Positions 46,951-55,520 of a DNA stretch of 64,000 bases are shown piece by piece. The stretch comes from Betaproteobacteria bacterium (GTDB lineage Bacteria; Pseudomonadota; Gammaproteobacteria; Burkholderiales; Burkholderiaceae_C). The stretch spans positions 186,001-250,000 of the forward strand of contig JADIZZ010000023.1 of assembly GCA_016704535.1 (NCBI GenBank), in the 5' to 3' direction. Below the pieces are notes generated by a model that saw only the letters and a list, made by a program, of their open reading frames with translations, was not told the DNA's origin and ran no database searches. How positions within the stretch are numbered: position 1 is the first letter of the stretch; every line of letters starts with the position of its first letter. A program made the position numbers and the translations under genes.

Positions 46951-48547
46951 AGCGCTGCGCGAGAAGCGGGTGGTCGTCGTCGGTGCCGGCATCGGCGGCC
47001 TGGTGAGCGCGCTGCTGCTGGCGCGCCAGGGGCTGCAGGTCACGCTGGTCGAGGCCGCTGCAGGCCCCGGCGGCAAGATGCGTCACCAGCATGTCGACGG
47101 CGCGGCCGTCGACGCCGGCCCCACCGTGTTCACGATGCGCTGGGTGTTCGACCAGATCCTGCACGCCGCCGGCTTCTCGACGGCCGACCTGCCCCCGCTG
47201 ACACCGCTGGACGTGCTGGCCCGTCACGCCTGGCGCGGCCATGAAAGCACCCTCGACCTCTTCGCCGACCGCCCGCGTTCGGCCGAGGCCATCGGCCGCT
47301 TCGCCGGGCCCGACGAGGCGCGCCGCTTCATTGGTTTCTGCGACCAGGCGCAGCGCGTCTACTCGGCGCTCGAAGCCCCGTATATGCACGCCGGCAAGCC
47401 CAGCCTGTGGTCGATGACCCGTGACCTGGGCCCCGCCGGCCTGGCCGCACTGACGAGCCTGGGCCCCTTCACCAGCCTGTGGCACACGCTGGGCAAGCAC
47501 TTCCACGACCCGCGGCTGCGCCAGCTGTTCGGGCGTTATGCCACCTACTGCGGCGCCTCGCCCTGGCAGGCGCCGGCCACGCTGATGCTGGTGGCGCAGG
47601 TCGAGCTCGACGGCGTCTGGTCGGTGCAGGGCGGCATGCACGCGGTGGCGCAGACCTTCGCCCGCCTGGCCGAGCGCCGCGGCGCCACGCTGCGCTACGG
47701 CGCGGCCTGCGCGGCCATCCTCACGCACGACGGCAAGACCGGTGGCAGCCGCAAGGGCAGCGTGCGCGGTGTGCGCATGGCCGACGGCGAAGAACTGCCC
47801 GCCGACGCGGTGGTCTTCAACGGCACGCCGCAGGCGCTGGTGAACGGCCTGCTCGGCGAAAGCGTGCGCCACGCCGTGCCCTCGCTGCCGGTGAAGAAGC
47901 GTTCGCTCTCGGCCGTCACCTGGGCCGTGCGCACGGCCACGGCGGGCTTTCCGCTGGTGCGCCACAACGTCTTCTTCGAGAACGACTATCGGGCCGAGTT
48001 CGACGACATCTTCGCGCGCCGGCGCCTGCCCCAGGCGGGCACCGTCTACGTTTGCGCGCAGGACCGCGACGAGACCCAACCCGTGCAGCCTGGCGCCCCC
48101 GAGCGCCTGCTGTGCCTCGTGAACGCCCCGGCCGACGGTGACCGCCGGCCCTTCGATGCCCTGGAGACGGATCCATGCGAACGACAGAGCCTGGACCTGC
48201 TGCGTGGCTGCGGCTTGCAGATCGAGATGAACGCGGCGCAGTCTCAGCGCACCACGCCGGCGGATTTCAACCGGGCCTTCCCGGCCAGTGGGGGGGCGCT
48301 GTACGGCCAGGCGACGCACGGCTGGACGGCGCTGTTCCAGCGCCCGGGTTCGACATGCCGGGTACCGGGCCTGTTCCTGGCGGGCGGCGGGGTGCACCCG
48401 GGGCCGGGCGTGCCGATGGCGGCACTGTCGGGGCAACTGGCGGCCGCGACGCTGATGGCGCACCTCGCTTCGACCAGCCGGTCGCGCCCGGCGCCTATCT
48501 CTGGTGGTACGTCGACGCGGTCAGCGACGACGGCCGCCATGCCCTGA
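46943..48547 (+). CDS. crtD: hydroxyneurosporene (methoxyneurosporene) desaturase
   Basis: 534 residues. N-terminal FAD-binding VVVVGAGIGGLVSALLLARQG and the C-terminal phytoene-desaturase signature (LFLAGGGVHPGPGVPMAALSGQ). CrtD introduces the C-3,4 double bond. The usual CrtD ends soon after this signature, but here an extra tail of about 40 residues runs on, overlapping crtC, so either the tail is tolerated or the overlap compresses two genes. Confidence 0.92.
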   Translation: MAEALREKRVVVVGAGIGGLVSALLLARQGLQVTLVEAAAGPGGKMRHQHVDGAAVDAGPTVFTMRWVFDQILHAAGFSTADLPPLTPLDVLARHAWRGHESTLDLFADRPRSAEAIGRFAGPDEARRFIGFCDQAQRVYSALEAPYMHAGKPSLWSMTRDLGPAGLAALTSLGPFTSLWHTLGKHFHDPRLRQLFGRYATYCGASPWQAPATLMLVAQVELDGVWSVQGGMHAVAQTFARLAERRGATLRYGAACAAILTHDGKTGGSRKGSVRGVRMADGEELPADAVVFNGTPQALVNGLLGESVRHAVPSLPVKKRSLSAVTWAVRTATAGFPLVRHNVFFENDYRAEFDDIFARRRLPQAGTVYVCAQDRDETQPVQPGAPERLLCLVNAPADGDRRPFDALETDPCERQSLDLLRGCGLQIEMNAAQSQRTTPADFNRAFPASGGALYGQATHGWTALFQRPGSTCRVPGLFLAGGGVHPGPGVPMAALSGQLAAATLMAHLASTSRSRPAPISGGTSTRSATTAAMP

Positions 48548-49392
48548 CCCTCATCGCCTTCGTCGGCAGTGTCTTCTCTCCCTACTACGCCTGGGCCCAC
48601 GCCCGCAACCCGGCCACAGAGGCCGAGAACCACTGCGCCATCAACGTGGCGCTGTACGGTGACGCCGGCCGGCGCTGGACCATGACCGAACGCAGCAAGG
48701 CCAGCCTGCGCCGCAGCCGCGACGAACTCGTGGTGGGCCCCAGCCGCCTGCACTGGGATGGCAGTGCGCTGAACATCGATCTCGACGAGATCGGCGTGCC
48801 CATCCCGCGCCGCGTTCGCGGCCGCATCCGCGTGTGGCCGAGCGGGCTGTCGAACTTCGTCACCGCGCTGGACGACGGCGGCCGCCACCGCTGGGGCCCG
48901 ATCGCACCTTGCGCGCGCATCGAGGTCGACCTCGACAAGCCCGGCGCGAAGTGGTCGGGCCAGGCCTACCTCGACAGCAACGAGGGTGACGAACCCATCG
49001 ACCGGCCGTTCACGGAGTGGGACTGGTCACGCGCCGCGATGAAGGACGGCAGCACCGCCGTCATCTACGACGTGCGCCAGAAGACCGGCACCGACCGCGT
49101 CATCGCGCGCCGCTTCACGCCAGACGGTGCGTCCGAAGACTTCACGCCGCCGCCGCGCCAGGCGCTGCCGCGCACGGCCTGGCGCATCGGCCGCACCATG
49201 CGCACCGACCCCTACGAACCCGCCGTCGTCGAACAGACGCTGGAAGACACGCCCTTCTACGTGCGCTCGGTGCTGCAGTCGGGCCTGCTGGGTGAACGCG
49301 TGACCTCGGTGCACGAGACGCTGAACGTGCCGCGCGTCGTGGCGCGCAGCACGCGGCTGATGCTGCCCTGGCGCATGCCACGGGTGCGGTGA
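48355..49392 (+). CDS. crtC: acyclic carotenoid 1,2-hydratase
   Basis: 345 residues from the ATG at 48355. The homologous part begins about residue 40 (FDQPVAPGAYLWWYVDAVSDDG, then FVGSVFSPYYAWA). No ATG or GTG closer to it is in frame, so the gene must start within crtD and the two overlap by roughly 190 bases. CrtC adds water to the C-1,2 bond of neurosporene-type carotenoids, making the hydroxyl that CrtF methylates. Confidence 0.88.
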   Translation: MPGTGPVPGGRRGAPGAGRADGGTVGATGGRDADGAPRFDQPVAPGAYLWWYVDAVSDDGRHALTLIAFVGSVFSPYYAWAHARNPATEAENHCAINVALYGDAGRRWTMTERSKASLRRSRDELVVGPSRLHWDGSALNIDLDEIGVPIPRRVRGRIRVWPSGLSNFVTALDDGGRHRWGPIAPCARIEVDLDKPGAKWSGQAYLDSNEGDEPIDRPFTEWDWSRAAMKDGSTAVIYDVRQKTGTDRVIARRFTPDGASEDFTPPPRQALPRTAWRIGRTMRTDPYEPAVVEQTLEDTPFYVRSVLQSGLLGERVTSVHETLNVPRVVARSTRLMLPWRMPRVR

Positions 49393-49471
49393 CATGAAGC
49401 CCAGCGCCCCGGCAAGCCGGTTCCGTGGGGGAAGCTTTGGTCGGGCCGTGGTCTTCTGAGGTGCCCCTCAC

Positions 49472-50884
49472 ATGAACCTCGACCTCCTCCGTACGGCGAC
49501 GCAGGCCTGGCACCGCATGGGGCCACGTTTCCTGCCCTTCGCCGATGCCGCTTCGGCCGAGATGCCGCTGTCGCGGCTGCTGCGGCTGTCGTTGTTCCAG
49601 GTCAGCGTCGGCATGGCGCTGGTGCTGCTGGTGGGCACGTTGAACCGGGTGATGATCGTCGAGCTGGGCGTGCCGGCCTCGCTGGTGGCGATCATGATCT
49701 CGTTGCCGGTGCTGTTCGCGCCGCTGCGCACGCTGGTCGGCTTCCGCTCCGACAACCACCGCTCGGCTCTAGGCTGGCGGCGTGTGCCCTACATCTGGAA
49801 GGGCACGATGGTGCAGTTCGGCGGCCTGGCCATCATGCCGTTTGCGCTGCTGGTGCTGTCGGGCGGCGGCACGGCCAGCCAGTGGCCGGCGTGGATCGGC
49901 CACTTCGGCGCTGGTCTGGCCTTCCTGCTCGTCGGTGCGGGCGTCCACATCACGCAGACGGCCGGTCTGGCGCTGGCCACCGACCTGACGCCGCCAGAGG
50001 CGCAGCCCAAGGTGGTGGGGCTGATGTACGTCTCGCAGCTGCTGGGCATGATCGTCAGCGCGCTGGTCTTCGGCAAGCTGCTCGAGGACTTCAGCCCGGC
50101 GCGGCTGATCCAGGTCATCCAGGGCTCGGCGGTGGTCACCATCGCGCTCAACGGGCTGGCGCTGTGGAAACAGGAAACACGCCGTCGCGGCATGCTGGCC
50201 ACGCCGCGTCGCGACGAGCCTTCGTTCCGCCAGGCCTGGCAACACTTCCTGGAGGGCGAGCACGCGCTGCGCCGCCTGGTGGCCGTGGGCCTGGGCACCA
50301 TGGCCTTCGGCATGCAGGACGTGCTGCTCGAACCCTATGGCGGCCAGATCCTGGGCATGACGGTGGGCGCGACGACGCAGCTCACGGCCACGCTGGCGGT
50401 GGGCGGGCTGATGGGCTTCGGACTGGCTTCGCGCGTGCTGAGCCGCGGCGCCGACCCCTTCCGCATGGCCAGCATCGGCGCGCTCGTCGGCGTGCCGGGT
50501 TTCCTGGCCGTCATTGCGGCCTCGGCCGTCAACCTGCCGATGATGTTTGCCGTTGGCGTATGGACGATCGGCTTCGGCGGCGGCCTTTTCGGCCACGGCA
50601 CGCTCACCGCGACGATGCAGTTCGCGCCCAAGGCACAGGCCGGTTTGGCGCTAGGCGCCTGGGGCGCGGTGCAGGCCACCGCGGCGGGCGTGGCGGTGGC
50701 GTTGGGCGGCGTCATCCGCGACGTGCTGGCCGGCCTGGGCGAACGCCAGCTGCTCGCGCCGGCGCTCAGTGCCCCGGCCACCGCCTACACCGCCGTCTAC
50801 ACACTGGAAGTGGTGCTGCTGCTGGCCACCGTGGCCGCGATGGCCCCTTTGCTGCGCCGTTCCGTCCAACCCGTGCCCACCTGA
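49472..50884 (+). CDS. PucC/LhaA-family (BCD) transporter
   Basis: 470 residues. Twelve membrane helices of the MFS-related BCD family, with PLRTLVGFRSDNHRSALGWRRVPYIW and VLLEPYGGQILGM. Family members (PucC, LhaA) assemble light-harvesting complexes, probably by handing over bacteriochlorophyll. It lies 79 bases after crtC on the same strand. Which antenna it serves, LH1 or LH2, cannot be told, though the window also carries pucBA. Confidence 0.9.
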   Translation: MNLDLLRTATQAWHRMGPRFLPFADAASAEMPLSRLLRLSLFQVSVGMALVLLVGTLNRVMIVELGVPASLVAIMISLPVLFAPLRTLVGFRSDNHRSALGWRRVPYIWKGTMVQFGGLAIMPFALLVLSGGGTASQWPAWIGHFGAGLAFLLVGAGVHITQTAGLALATDLTPPEAQPKVVGLMYVSQLLGMIVSALVFGKLLEDFSPARLIQVIQGSAVVTIALNGLALWKQETRRRGMLATPRRDEPSFRQAWQHFLEGEHALRRLVAVGLGTMAFGMQDVLLEPYGGQILGMTVGATTQLTATLAVGGLMGFGLASRVLSRGADPFRMASIGALVGVPGFLAVIAASAVNLPMMFAVGVWTIGFGGGLFGHGTLTATMQFAPKAQAGLALGAWGAVQATAAGVAVALGGVIRDVLAGLGERQLLAPALSAPATAYTAVYTLEVVLLLATVAAMAPLLRRSVQPVPT

Positions 50885-50942
50885 AGACCCGCCGCTCGCG
50901 GGCCCGACACCCCGATGGCCTGCAGGCCAGGAGCCCAACACC

Positions 50943-51470
50943 ATGAAAATCGCCGCCACCTACCGCCACACCAACACCGCCTGGGGACCCCGCATGAAGA
51001 ACCGCCATTTCTGGGGCACGCCCCACACCGAGACCGACGCCCTGGCCTTCGAGGCCGCGATGCGCGACCGTGCCGAAGACCTGGCCGCCGGCCGTTTCGC
51101 CGCGGCGCAGGCGGTGGAGCATTCACTGGAACAGATCGCCCGCCGCTCGGGCGGCCTGCTGCCCTTCAACACGCTGCTGGCGCTAATGATCGTGATGCTG
51201 TCCTACAAGATCGGCAGCGCCGCACCCGAGCTGTTCACGCAGTTCAGCCGCTGGGGCTTTGCGCTGGCACTGGTGAGCTGCGTTCTGCTGCTGCCCAACC
51301 TGTCGCTGGTGTGGCCCAGCAACGCGGCCACCACCGTGCGCCAGCCGCACGAGGCCTACATGTTCGCGCTGGGCATCCACAAGCGGCGTGCCGCGCGCTA
51401 CACCTTCGCGCTGCTGTTCACCCTCGCCGCGGCGGTGCTGACGGTCTTGTCGTTGACGCAGGCGGGCTGA
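50943..51470 (+). CDS. unknown 175-aa membrane protein after the pucC-type gene
   Basis: Start ATG at 50943; an in-frame Met (MKNRHFWGTP) at residue 18 is an alternative. Three hydrophobic helices (about 73-92, 101-122, 153-171) and a His-Glu motif loop (RQPHEAYMFALGIHKRR). I recognise no family. It is co-directional with the carotenoid-pucC run (58 bases after it) and the last gene before the IS91-bounded island. Confidence 0.65.
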   Translation: MKIAATYRHTNTAWGPRMKNRHFWGTPHTETDALAFEAAMRDRAEDLAAGRFAAAQAVEHSLEQIARRSGGLLPFNTLLALMIVMLSYKIGSAAPELFTQFSRWGFALALVSCVLLLPNLSLVWPSNAATTVRQPHEAYMFALGIHKRRAARYTFALLFTLAAAVLTVLSLTQAG

Positions 51471-51584
51471 GGCTCGTCGCTTTACGGCGCGGAGGACGCC
51501 CCGGGGTCAGGGACGTACGGCGGCTTGCGGAACCCGTCGCGCGCGACCGGCAGCTACCTGGCATGCTGAGCAACGGTTCGACGG

Positions 51585-51956
51585 TCCTGGAACCGCCGGT
51601 GATCGAGAAGATCCTCGCGTACCTGCGATTTCAGGTGCGCGCGCCGCCTCATGCTGCGGCCCGTGGCCGGGCGCTTCAGGCAGGCTGACGCTGCCCAACC
51701 GTGACCCGTGACCGTTCAGGCGACCCGACGCACAGGGCCGCTGGAGTCGGCTGCGTCCCAGGATTTGCAGGGCCGATGGATGCGGGCCTGGTGGCAAGGG
51801 ATAACCCCCAGGCGGCGCCCGAGAAAGACGATTTTCAGCGGCGCCGTCAACCCTCAACAGGTCGCAGCCACCTTCAAAGACCGACTCACACGAGTCGCGT
51901 GCCGTGTTCGGGGTGCCCTGAGGAAGGAGAAAGGGCGTTTGAAAAGACTATCCCCC
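51585..51956 (+). repeat. IS91-type 3' end, left copy (direct repeat)
   Basis: About 370 bases that match 57182-57545 closely and in the same orientation: the last codons of an IS91-type transposase (ending RGRALQAG-stop versus RGQALQAA-stop), then the non-coding tail up to GAAAAGACTATCCCCC, where similarity stops sharply. The rest of the transposase is gone from this copy. The 51471-51584 stretch just before it holds nothing I recognise. Confidence 0.85.
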
Positions 51957-52055
51957 CACTCGCCGCGCTTCCTGGCCGACGAGCGCGCGCTGGTCACCGG
52001 CGTGCGCGCGCTGGCCCATCTGGCCTGCGACCACCTGGCGCAGAAGCGCGCCTGA
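51957..52055 (+). pseudogene. 3' fragment of an unidentified gene cut by the IS91 end
   Basis: Immediately after the IS91 end, 32 in-frame codons (FLADERALVTGVRALAHL... ending QKRA-stop) have good codon use and look like the C-terminus of a real protein. The start and most of the gene are missing. Family not recognised. Confidence 0.45.
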
Positions 52056-52099
52056 GCCGCCGCCCGGGGGGTGTTTTGGCTGCAGGGCAGCCTGCTCAC

Positions 52100-52141
52100 T
52101 TGAGCCATCTCAAAGTGCCGCCGCCTGGCACCACGTAAGGT
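52100..52141 (+). promoter_or_regulatory. Crp/Fnr-type operator and -10 for the cytochrome operon
   Basis: TTGAG-CCAT-CTCAA at 52100-52113, then 22 bases, then TAAGGT at 52136-52141. This is the class II geometry (operator centred near -41.5). The operator is 71 bases before the start codon. It is identical over 17 bases to the operator of the small cytochrome gene at 55549. Confidence 0.65.
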
Positions 52142-52184
52142 TCTGTCAAGCCGGCGTGACACGCTGGCACGGGAGAGCCTGTAC

Positions 52185-52961
52185 ATGCTGCTTTACGTCT
52201 GGCATCTGGCCGGTCTGGCTCTGGCGGCGCTGGCCCTGCTGGCGGTCACCCTGCCAGCGGCCGCTCAGGCGCCCGCCGGCTCGCCACCGGCGGCCAGTGC
52301 GCCTGCGGCCGAAGCGCCAGCGCCCGAGGCCGCAGCGTCCTCGGCGCTCAAGCACCGCCCCTTGCGCCCGCCATTGCCGCCGCTGTACGGTGGCCCGCCG
52401 CCTTCGGTGCCCGAGGTCTTCACCGGTCACCCCGGCGCGCAGCCCTTCACCGTCGTGCCGCGCAAGCCCGAGCTGCCGCTCTACCCCTGCGTGATGTGCC
52501 ACGACCTGCAGAAGGTCAACCTGAAGGTGCGCCAGCTCAAGGCGTCCGTCCCGCCCGATGGCCCGCCGCATGCCGCGGTGCAGAAACACGGCGACGGCCA
52601 GATGTGGTGCCTGGACTGTCACAAGCCGAAGCCGCGCGACCAGTTGCGCACGCTGAACGGCCAGGACGTCGACTTCGACGACTCGTCGCGCCTGTGCGCC
52701 CAATGCCACAGCGCCCGCCACCGGGACTGGGCCTTCGGCGGCCACGGCAAGCGCGTCGAAGGCTGGACCGGCGAACGGCAGATCTACGCCTGCGTGCACT
52801 GCCACGACCCGCACGACCCGCGCATCCTGCCGCGCGCGGCAAGCAAGCCGCCACCGGTGCGCGCGGGCCTCCTGCCCATGCAGGCCGTCAAGCACAAGAG
52901 CCTGCTGCCCTGGCAGAAGTCGAAGGAAGGACACCCCGGTGGACAAGAAGCCCCACGCTGA
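52185..52961 (+). CDS. tetrahaem periplasmic cytochrome c of a cyt-FeS-NrfD complex
   Basis: 258 residues from the ATG at 52185. A signal peptide ends near PAAAQA, followed by an Ala/Pro linker to about residue 70. Four haem c sites: CVMCH 102-106, CLDCH 142-146, CAQCH 171-175, CVHCH 203-207. The motif spacing and CVHCHDPHDPR resemble cytochrome c3/NapB-like small multihaems. Position before an Fe-S and an NrfD gene recalls DsrJ of DsrJOP (but that has three haems) and ActA of alternative complex III (five). It should be the periplasmic electron acceptor of the complex. Confidence 0.82.
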   Translation: MLLYVWHLAGLALAALALLAVTLPAAAQAPAGSPPAASAPAAEAPAPEAAASSALKHRPLRPPLPPLYGGPPPSVPEVFTGHPGAQPFTVVPRKPELPLYPCVMCHDLQKVNLKVRQLKASVPPDGPPHAAVQKHGDGQMWCLDCHKPKPRDQLRTLNGQDVDFDDSSRLCAQCHSARHRDWAFGGHGKRVEGWTGERQIYACVHCHDPHDPRILPRAASKPPPVRAGLLPMQAVKHKSLLPWQKSKEGHPGGQEAPR

Positions 52962-53916
52962 ACCCGTCGCGCGCGACGACGGTTTCAACGCCTACCGCCG
53001 CCGCTTCCTCTCCGGCGTGGCGCAGGCCGGCGCCGTGGGTGCTGTGGCCGCCACCGGGGCCGGTGCCGCTCAGGCCGCCTGGGGCGGCAGCACCTTGCAG
53101 GACGCCCTGGGCAGCCTGTTTCAGGACCAGTACCAGCGCATGAGCAAGGACGAGATCCAGTCAGCGCTGCAACGCATCGAACGCAAGGCCAAGCGCAAGT
53201 ACGGCGTCGACATCCAGGTCGGCAATGCACCGCCGCTGCCCGACACGGTGTTCGGCTATGCGCTGAACATCAGCAAGTGCAAGGGCTACCGCGACTGCGT
53301 CGACGCCTGCGTGAAGGAGAACAACCAGGGCCGCGACTCGCAGATGCAGTACATCCGCGTGCTGCAGATGGAAAAGGGCACGATGGACCTGGAGAAGTCC
53401 GAGCACTACTACCCCGCCGCCGACGTGCCCGTGCCTGGCAAGTTCTACCTGCCGGTGCAATGCATGCAGTGCGACAACCCGCCCTGCGTGAAGGCCTGCC
53501 CGGTGGAGGCCACGTGGAAGGAGCCCGACGGCATCGTCGTCATCGACTACGACTGGTGCATCGGCTGTCGCTACTGCATGACGGCCTGCCCCTACTGGGC
53601 GCGCCACTTCAACTGGACCGAGCCGCAGCTGCCCGCCGCCGAGATCAACCCGGTGACGCACTACCTGGGCAACCGGCCACGGCCCAAGGGCGTGGTCGAG
53701 AAGTGCCACTTCTGCACCCAGCGCACCCGCGCCGGGCGCCAGCCCGCCTGCCAGGAAGCCTGCCCCACCGGCGCGCGCGTCTTCGGCAACCTGCTCGACC
53801 CGAAGAGCGAGATCCGCTACGTGCTCGAGAACAAGACGGTGTTCCGGCTGAAGGAGGACCTGGGGACCGAACCCAAGTTCTGGTACTACACCGACGACCT
53901 GGCGAGGTCCAAATGA
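52939..53916 (+). CDS. Tat-exported ferredoxin-like Fe-S subunit (DsrO/HybA/ActB type)
   Basis: 325 residues, GTG start at 52939, overlapping the cytochrome gene by 23 bases. Tat signal YRRRFLSGVAQAG. Four Cys groups: C114-C120-C124, CMQCDNPPC...C (175-187), CIGCRYCMTAC (207-217) and CHFC...C...C (256-275). Normal members have CxxC at the first group; here position 117 is Tyr, so the first cluster lacks one ligand and may be [3Fe-4S], as in some ActB/TtrB-like proteins. It should relay electrons between NrfD and the tetrahaem subunit. Confidence 0.85.
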   Translation: MDKKPHAEPVARDDGFNAYRRRFLSGVAQAGAVGAVAATGAGAAQAAWGGSTLQDALGSLFQDQYQRMSKDEIQSALQRIERKAKRKYGVDIQVGNAPPLPDTVFGYALNISKCKGYRDCVDACVKENNQGRDSQMQYIRVLQMEKGTMDLEKSEHYYPAADVPVPGKFYLPVQCMQCDNPPCVKACPVEATWKEPDGIVVIDYDWCIGCRYCMTACPYWARHFNWTEPQLPAAEINPVTHYLGNRPRPKGVVEKCHFCTQRTRAGRQPACQEACPTGARVFGNLLDPKSEIRYVLENKTVFRLKEDLGTEPKFWYYTDDLARSK

Positions 53917-55163
53917 CCCTGCTCCGTTTTGTCACCGACGGGCTGCGCGAGATGCTGCGCGGCAGCCCCGCCTACTGGCGCTGGGTCGGCGCGTTGGTCG
54001 TGCTCTTCGGCATCGGCGTGGTGGCCTACATCGGACAGTTGCGTGAAGGCCTGGTCGTCACCGGCATGAGCGACCAGGTCTCGTGGGGTTTCTACATCTC
54101 GAACTTCGCATTCCTGGTGGGCATCGCCGCGGCGGCCGTGCTGCTGGTGATACCGGCCTACATCTTCCACCGCAAGGACGTGAAGGCGGTGGTGCTGCTG
54201 GGTGAGTGCCTGGCCGTGGCGGCGGTGGTCTGCGCGATGCTGTTCGTGCTCGTCGACCTGGGCAGCCCGGAACGCGCCTGGCACCTGATCCCGTTCATCG
54301 GCCGCTTCAACTGGCCCACCTCGATGCTGGCCTGGGACGTGCTGGTGCTCAACGGCTACCTGGTGCTGAACCTGGTGCTGCCCTTCTACGTGCTCTACAT
54401 GCACTACCAGGACAAGGAACCGAACTACAGGCTGTACTTCCCGCTCGTCGTGGTGGCCATGTTCTGGGCCATCTCCATCCACACCGTCACGGCCTTCCTC
54501 TTCGCCGCGAATTCGGCGCGGCCCTTCTGGCACACGCCGCTGCTGGCGCCGCGTTTCATCGCCTCGGCCTTCGTCTCGGGGCCGGCGCTGATCATCGTCA
54601 TCCTGCAGATCGTGCGCCGCGTCACCGATTACCCCGTCAGCCAGAGCGTCATCGACATGCTGGCACTGATCATGGCCGTCACGCTGCAGATCAGCCTCTT
54701 CTTCGTGCTGGCCGAGCTGTTCACCGACTTCTACAACGAGACCAGCCACGCCGGTTCCATCCGCTACCTGTTTTTCGGCCTGGATGGCCTGAACAAGCTG
54801 CAGCCCTGGATCTGGAGCGCGCTGGTGATGAACCTCGTGGCGGTGGTGATCCTGTCGGTGCACCACCTGCGCCGGACGCCACGGCTCTTGAACCTGGCCT
54901 GCGGCCTGGCCTTCACAGGCATCTGGATCGAGAAGGGCATGGGCCTGGTGGTACCGGGCTTCATCCCCACGCCGCTGGGCGAGGTCTTCGAGTACAGCCC
55001 GACGGCGACCGAACTGCTGGTCACCCTGGGCATCTGGGCCTTCGGCGCGCTGGTGTTCACCCTGCTGGCCAAGGCCACCATCGCCGTGCAGACCGGGCGG
55101 CTGCGTGCCAGCCCGGCTGCGGCGGCGGCCATGCCGGCCGCCGGTGCAGAACTCAGGGCGTAG
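53913..55163 (+). CDS. NrfD/PsrC-family quinol-interacting membrane subunit
   Basis: 416 residues from the ATG at 53913, overlapping the Fe-S gene by ATGA. About ten membrane helices with NrfD-type stretches (VSWGFYISNFAFLVGIAAAA, LDLGSPERAWHL). Such proteins oxidise or reduce quinones and pass electrons to a Fe-S partner without haem. With the two upstream genes it forms a three-subunit quinol:cytochrome-like complex; no molybdenum catalytic subunit is encoded next to it. Its end overlaps the convergent cytochrome gene by 11 bases. Confidence 0.88.
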   Translation: MTLLRFVTDGLREMLRGSPAYWRWVGALVVLFGIGVVAYIGQLREGLVVTGMSDQVSWGFYISNFAFLVGIAAAAVLLVIPAYIFHRKDVKAVVLLGECLAVAAVVCAMLFVLVDLGSPERAWHLIPFIGRFNWPTSMLAWDVLVLNGYLVLNLVLPFYVLYMHYQDKEPNYRLYFPLVVVAMFWAISIHTVTAFLFAANSARPFWHTPLLAPRFIASAFVSGPALIIVILQIVRRVTDYPVSQSVIDMLALIMAVTLQISLFFVLAELFTDFYNETSHAGSIRYLFFGLDGLNKLQPWIWSALVMNLVAVVILSVHHLRRTPRLLNLACGLAFTGIWIEKGMGLVVPGFIPTPLGEVFEYSPTATELLVTLGIWAFGALVFTLLAKATIAVQTGRLRASPAAAAAMPAAGAELRA

Positions 55164-55476
55164 CCAGGATCCAGGTCATCAGCGTCTTCAGCTCGGCGTC
55201 GCTGAGCTTCTTGACGTCGTTGGGCGCCATCGGCACGGTGCCCCAGTTGCCGGGGCCGCCCTTGCGCACACGCGACGACAGGTAGGGCACCGCATCGGTG
55301 CGGCCCTTGTACTTGACGGCGATGTCCTTGTAGGACGGGCCGACGAGCTTCTTGTCGGTCATGTGACAGGCCACGCAGCCCGACTTGTAGTGCAACTGCA
55401 TCGAGGCAATGGCATTCGACGCGGTGAATACGCCACCCATGGCCAGGACAGCGATCAGGGCAAAGCTGGGTTTCAT
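55153..55476 (-). CDS. small class I c-type cytochrome (c551/c8 type)
   Basis: 107 residues from MKPSFALIAVLAMGG (55476). Signal peptide ends near SNAIAS. Haem site GCVACH, and a Met in GTVPMAPNDV is the likely sixth ligand, as in cytochrome c551/c8. These soluble cytochromes carry electrons to oxidases or to the reaction-centre PufC; in Rubrivivax gelatinosus cytochrome c8 is a known donor. It shares its promoter operator with the tetrahaem operon, pointing to the same pathway. Confidence 0.85.
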   Translation of the reverse strand: MKPSFALIAVLAMGGVFTASNAIASMQLHYKSGCVACHMTDKKLVGPSYKDIAVKYKGRTDAVPYLSSRVRKGGPGNWGTVPMAPNDVKKLSDAELKTLMTWILATP

Positions 55477-55520
55477 CGACGAACACTCCCATATCCCGCC
55501 AACCGCAGCGGGCTTCCCGC

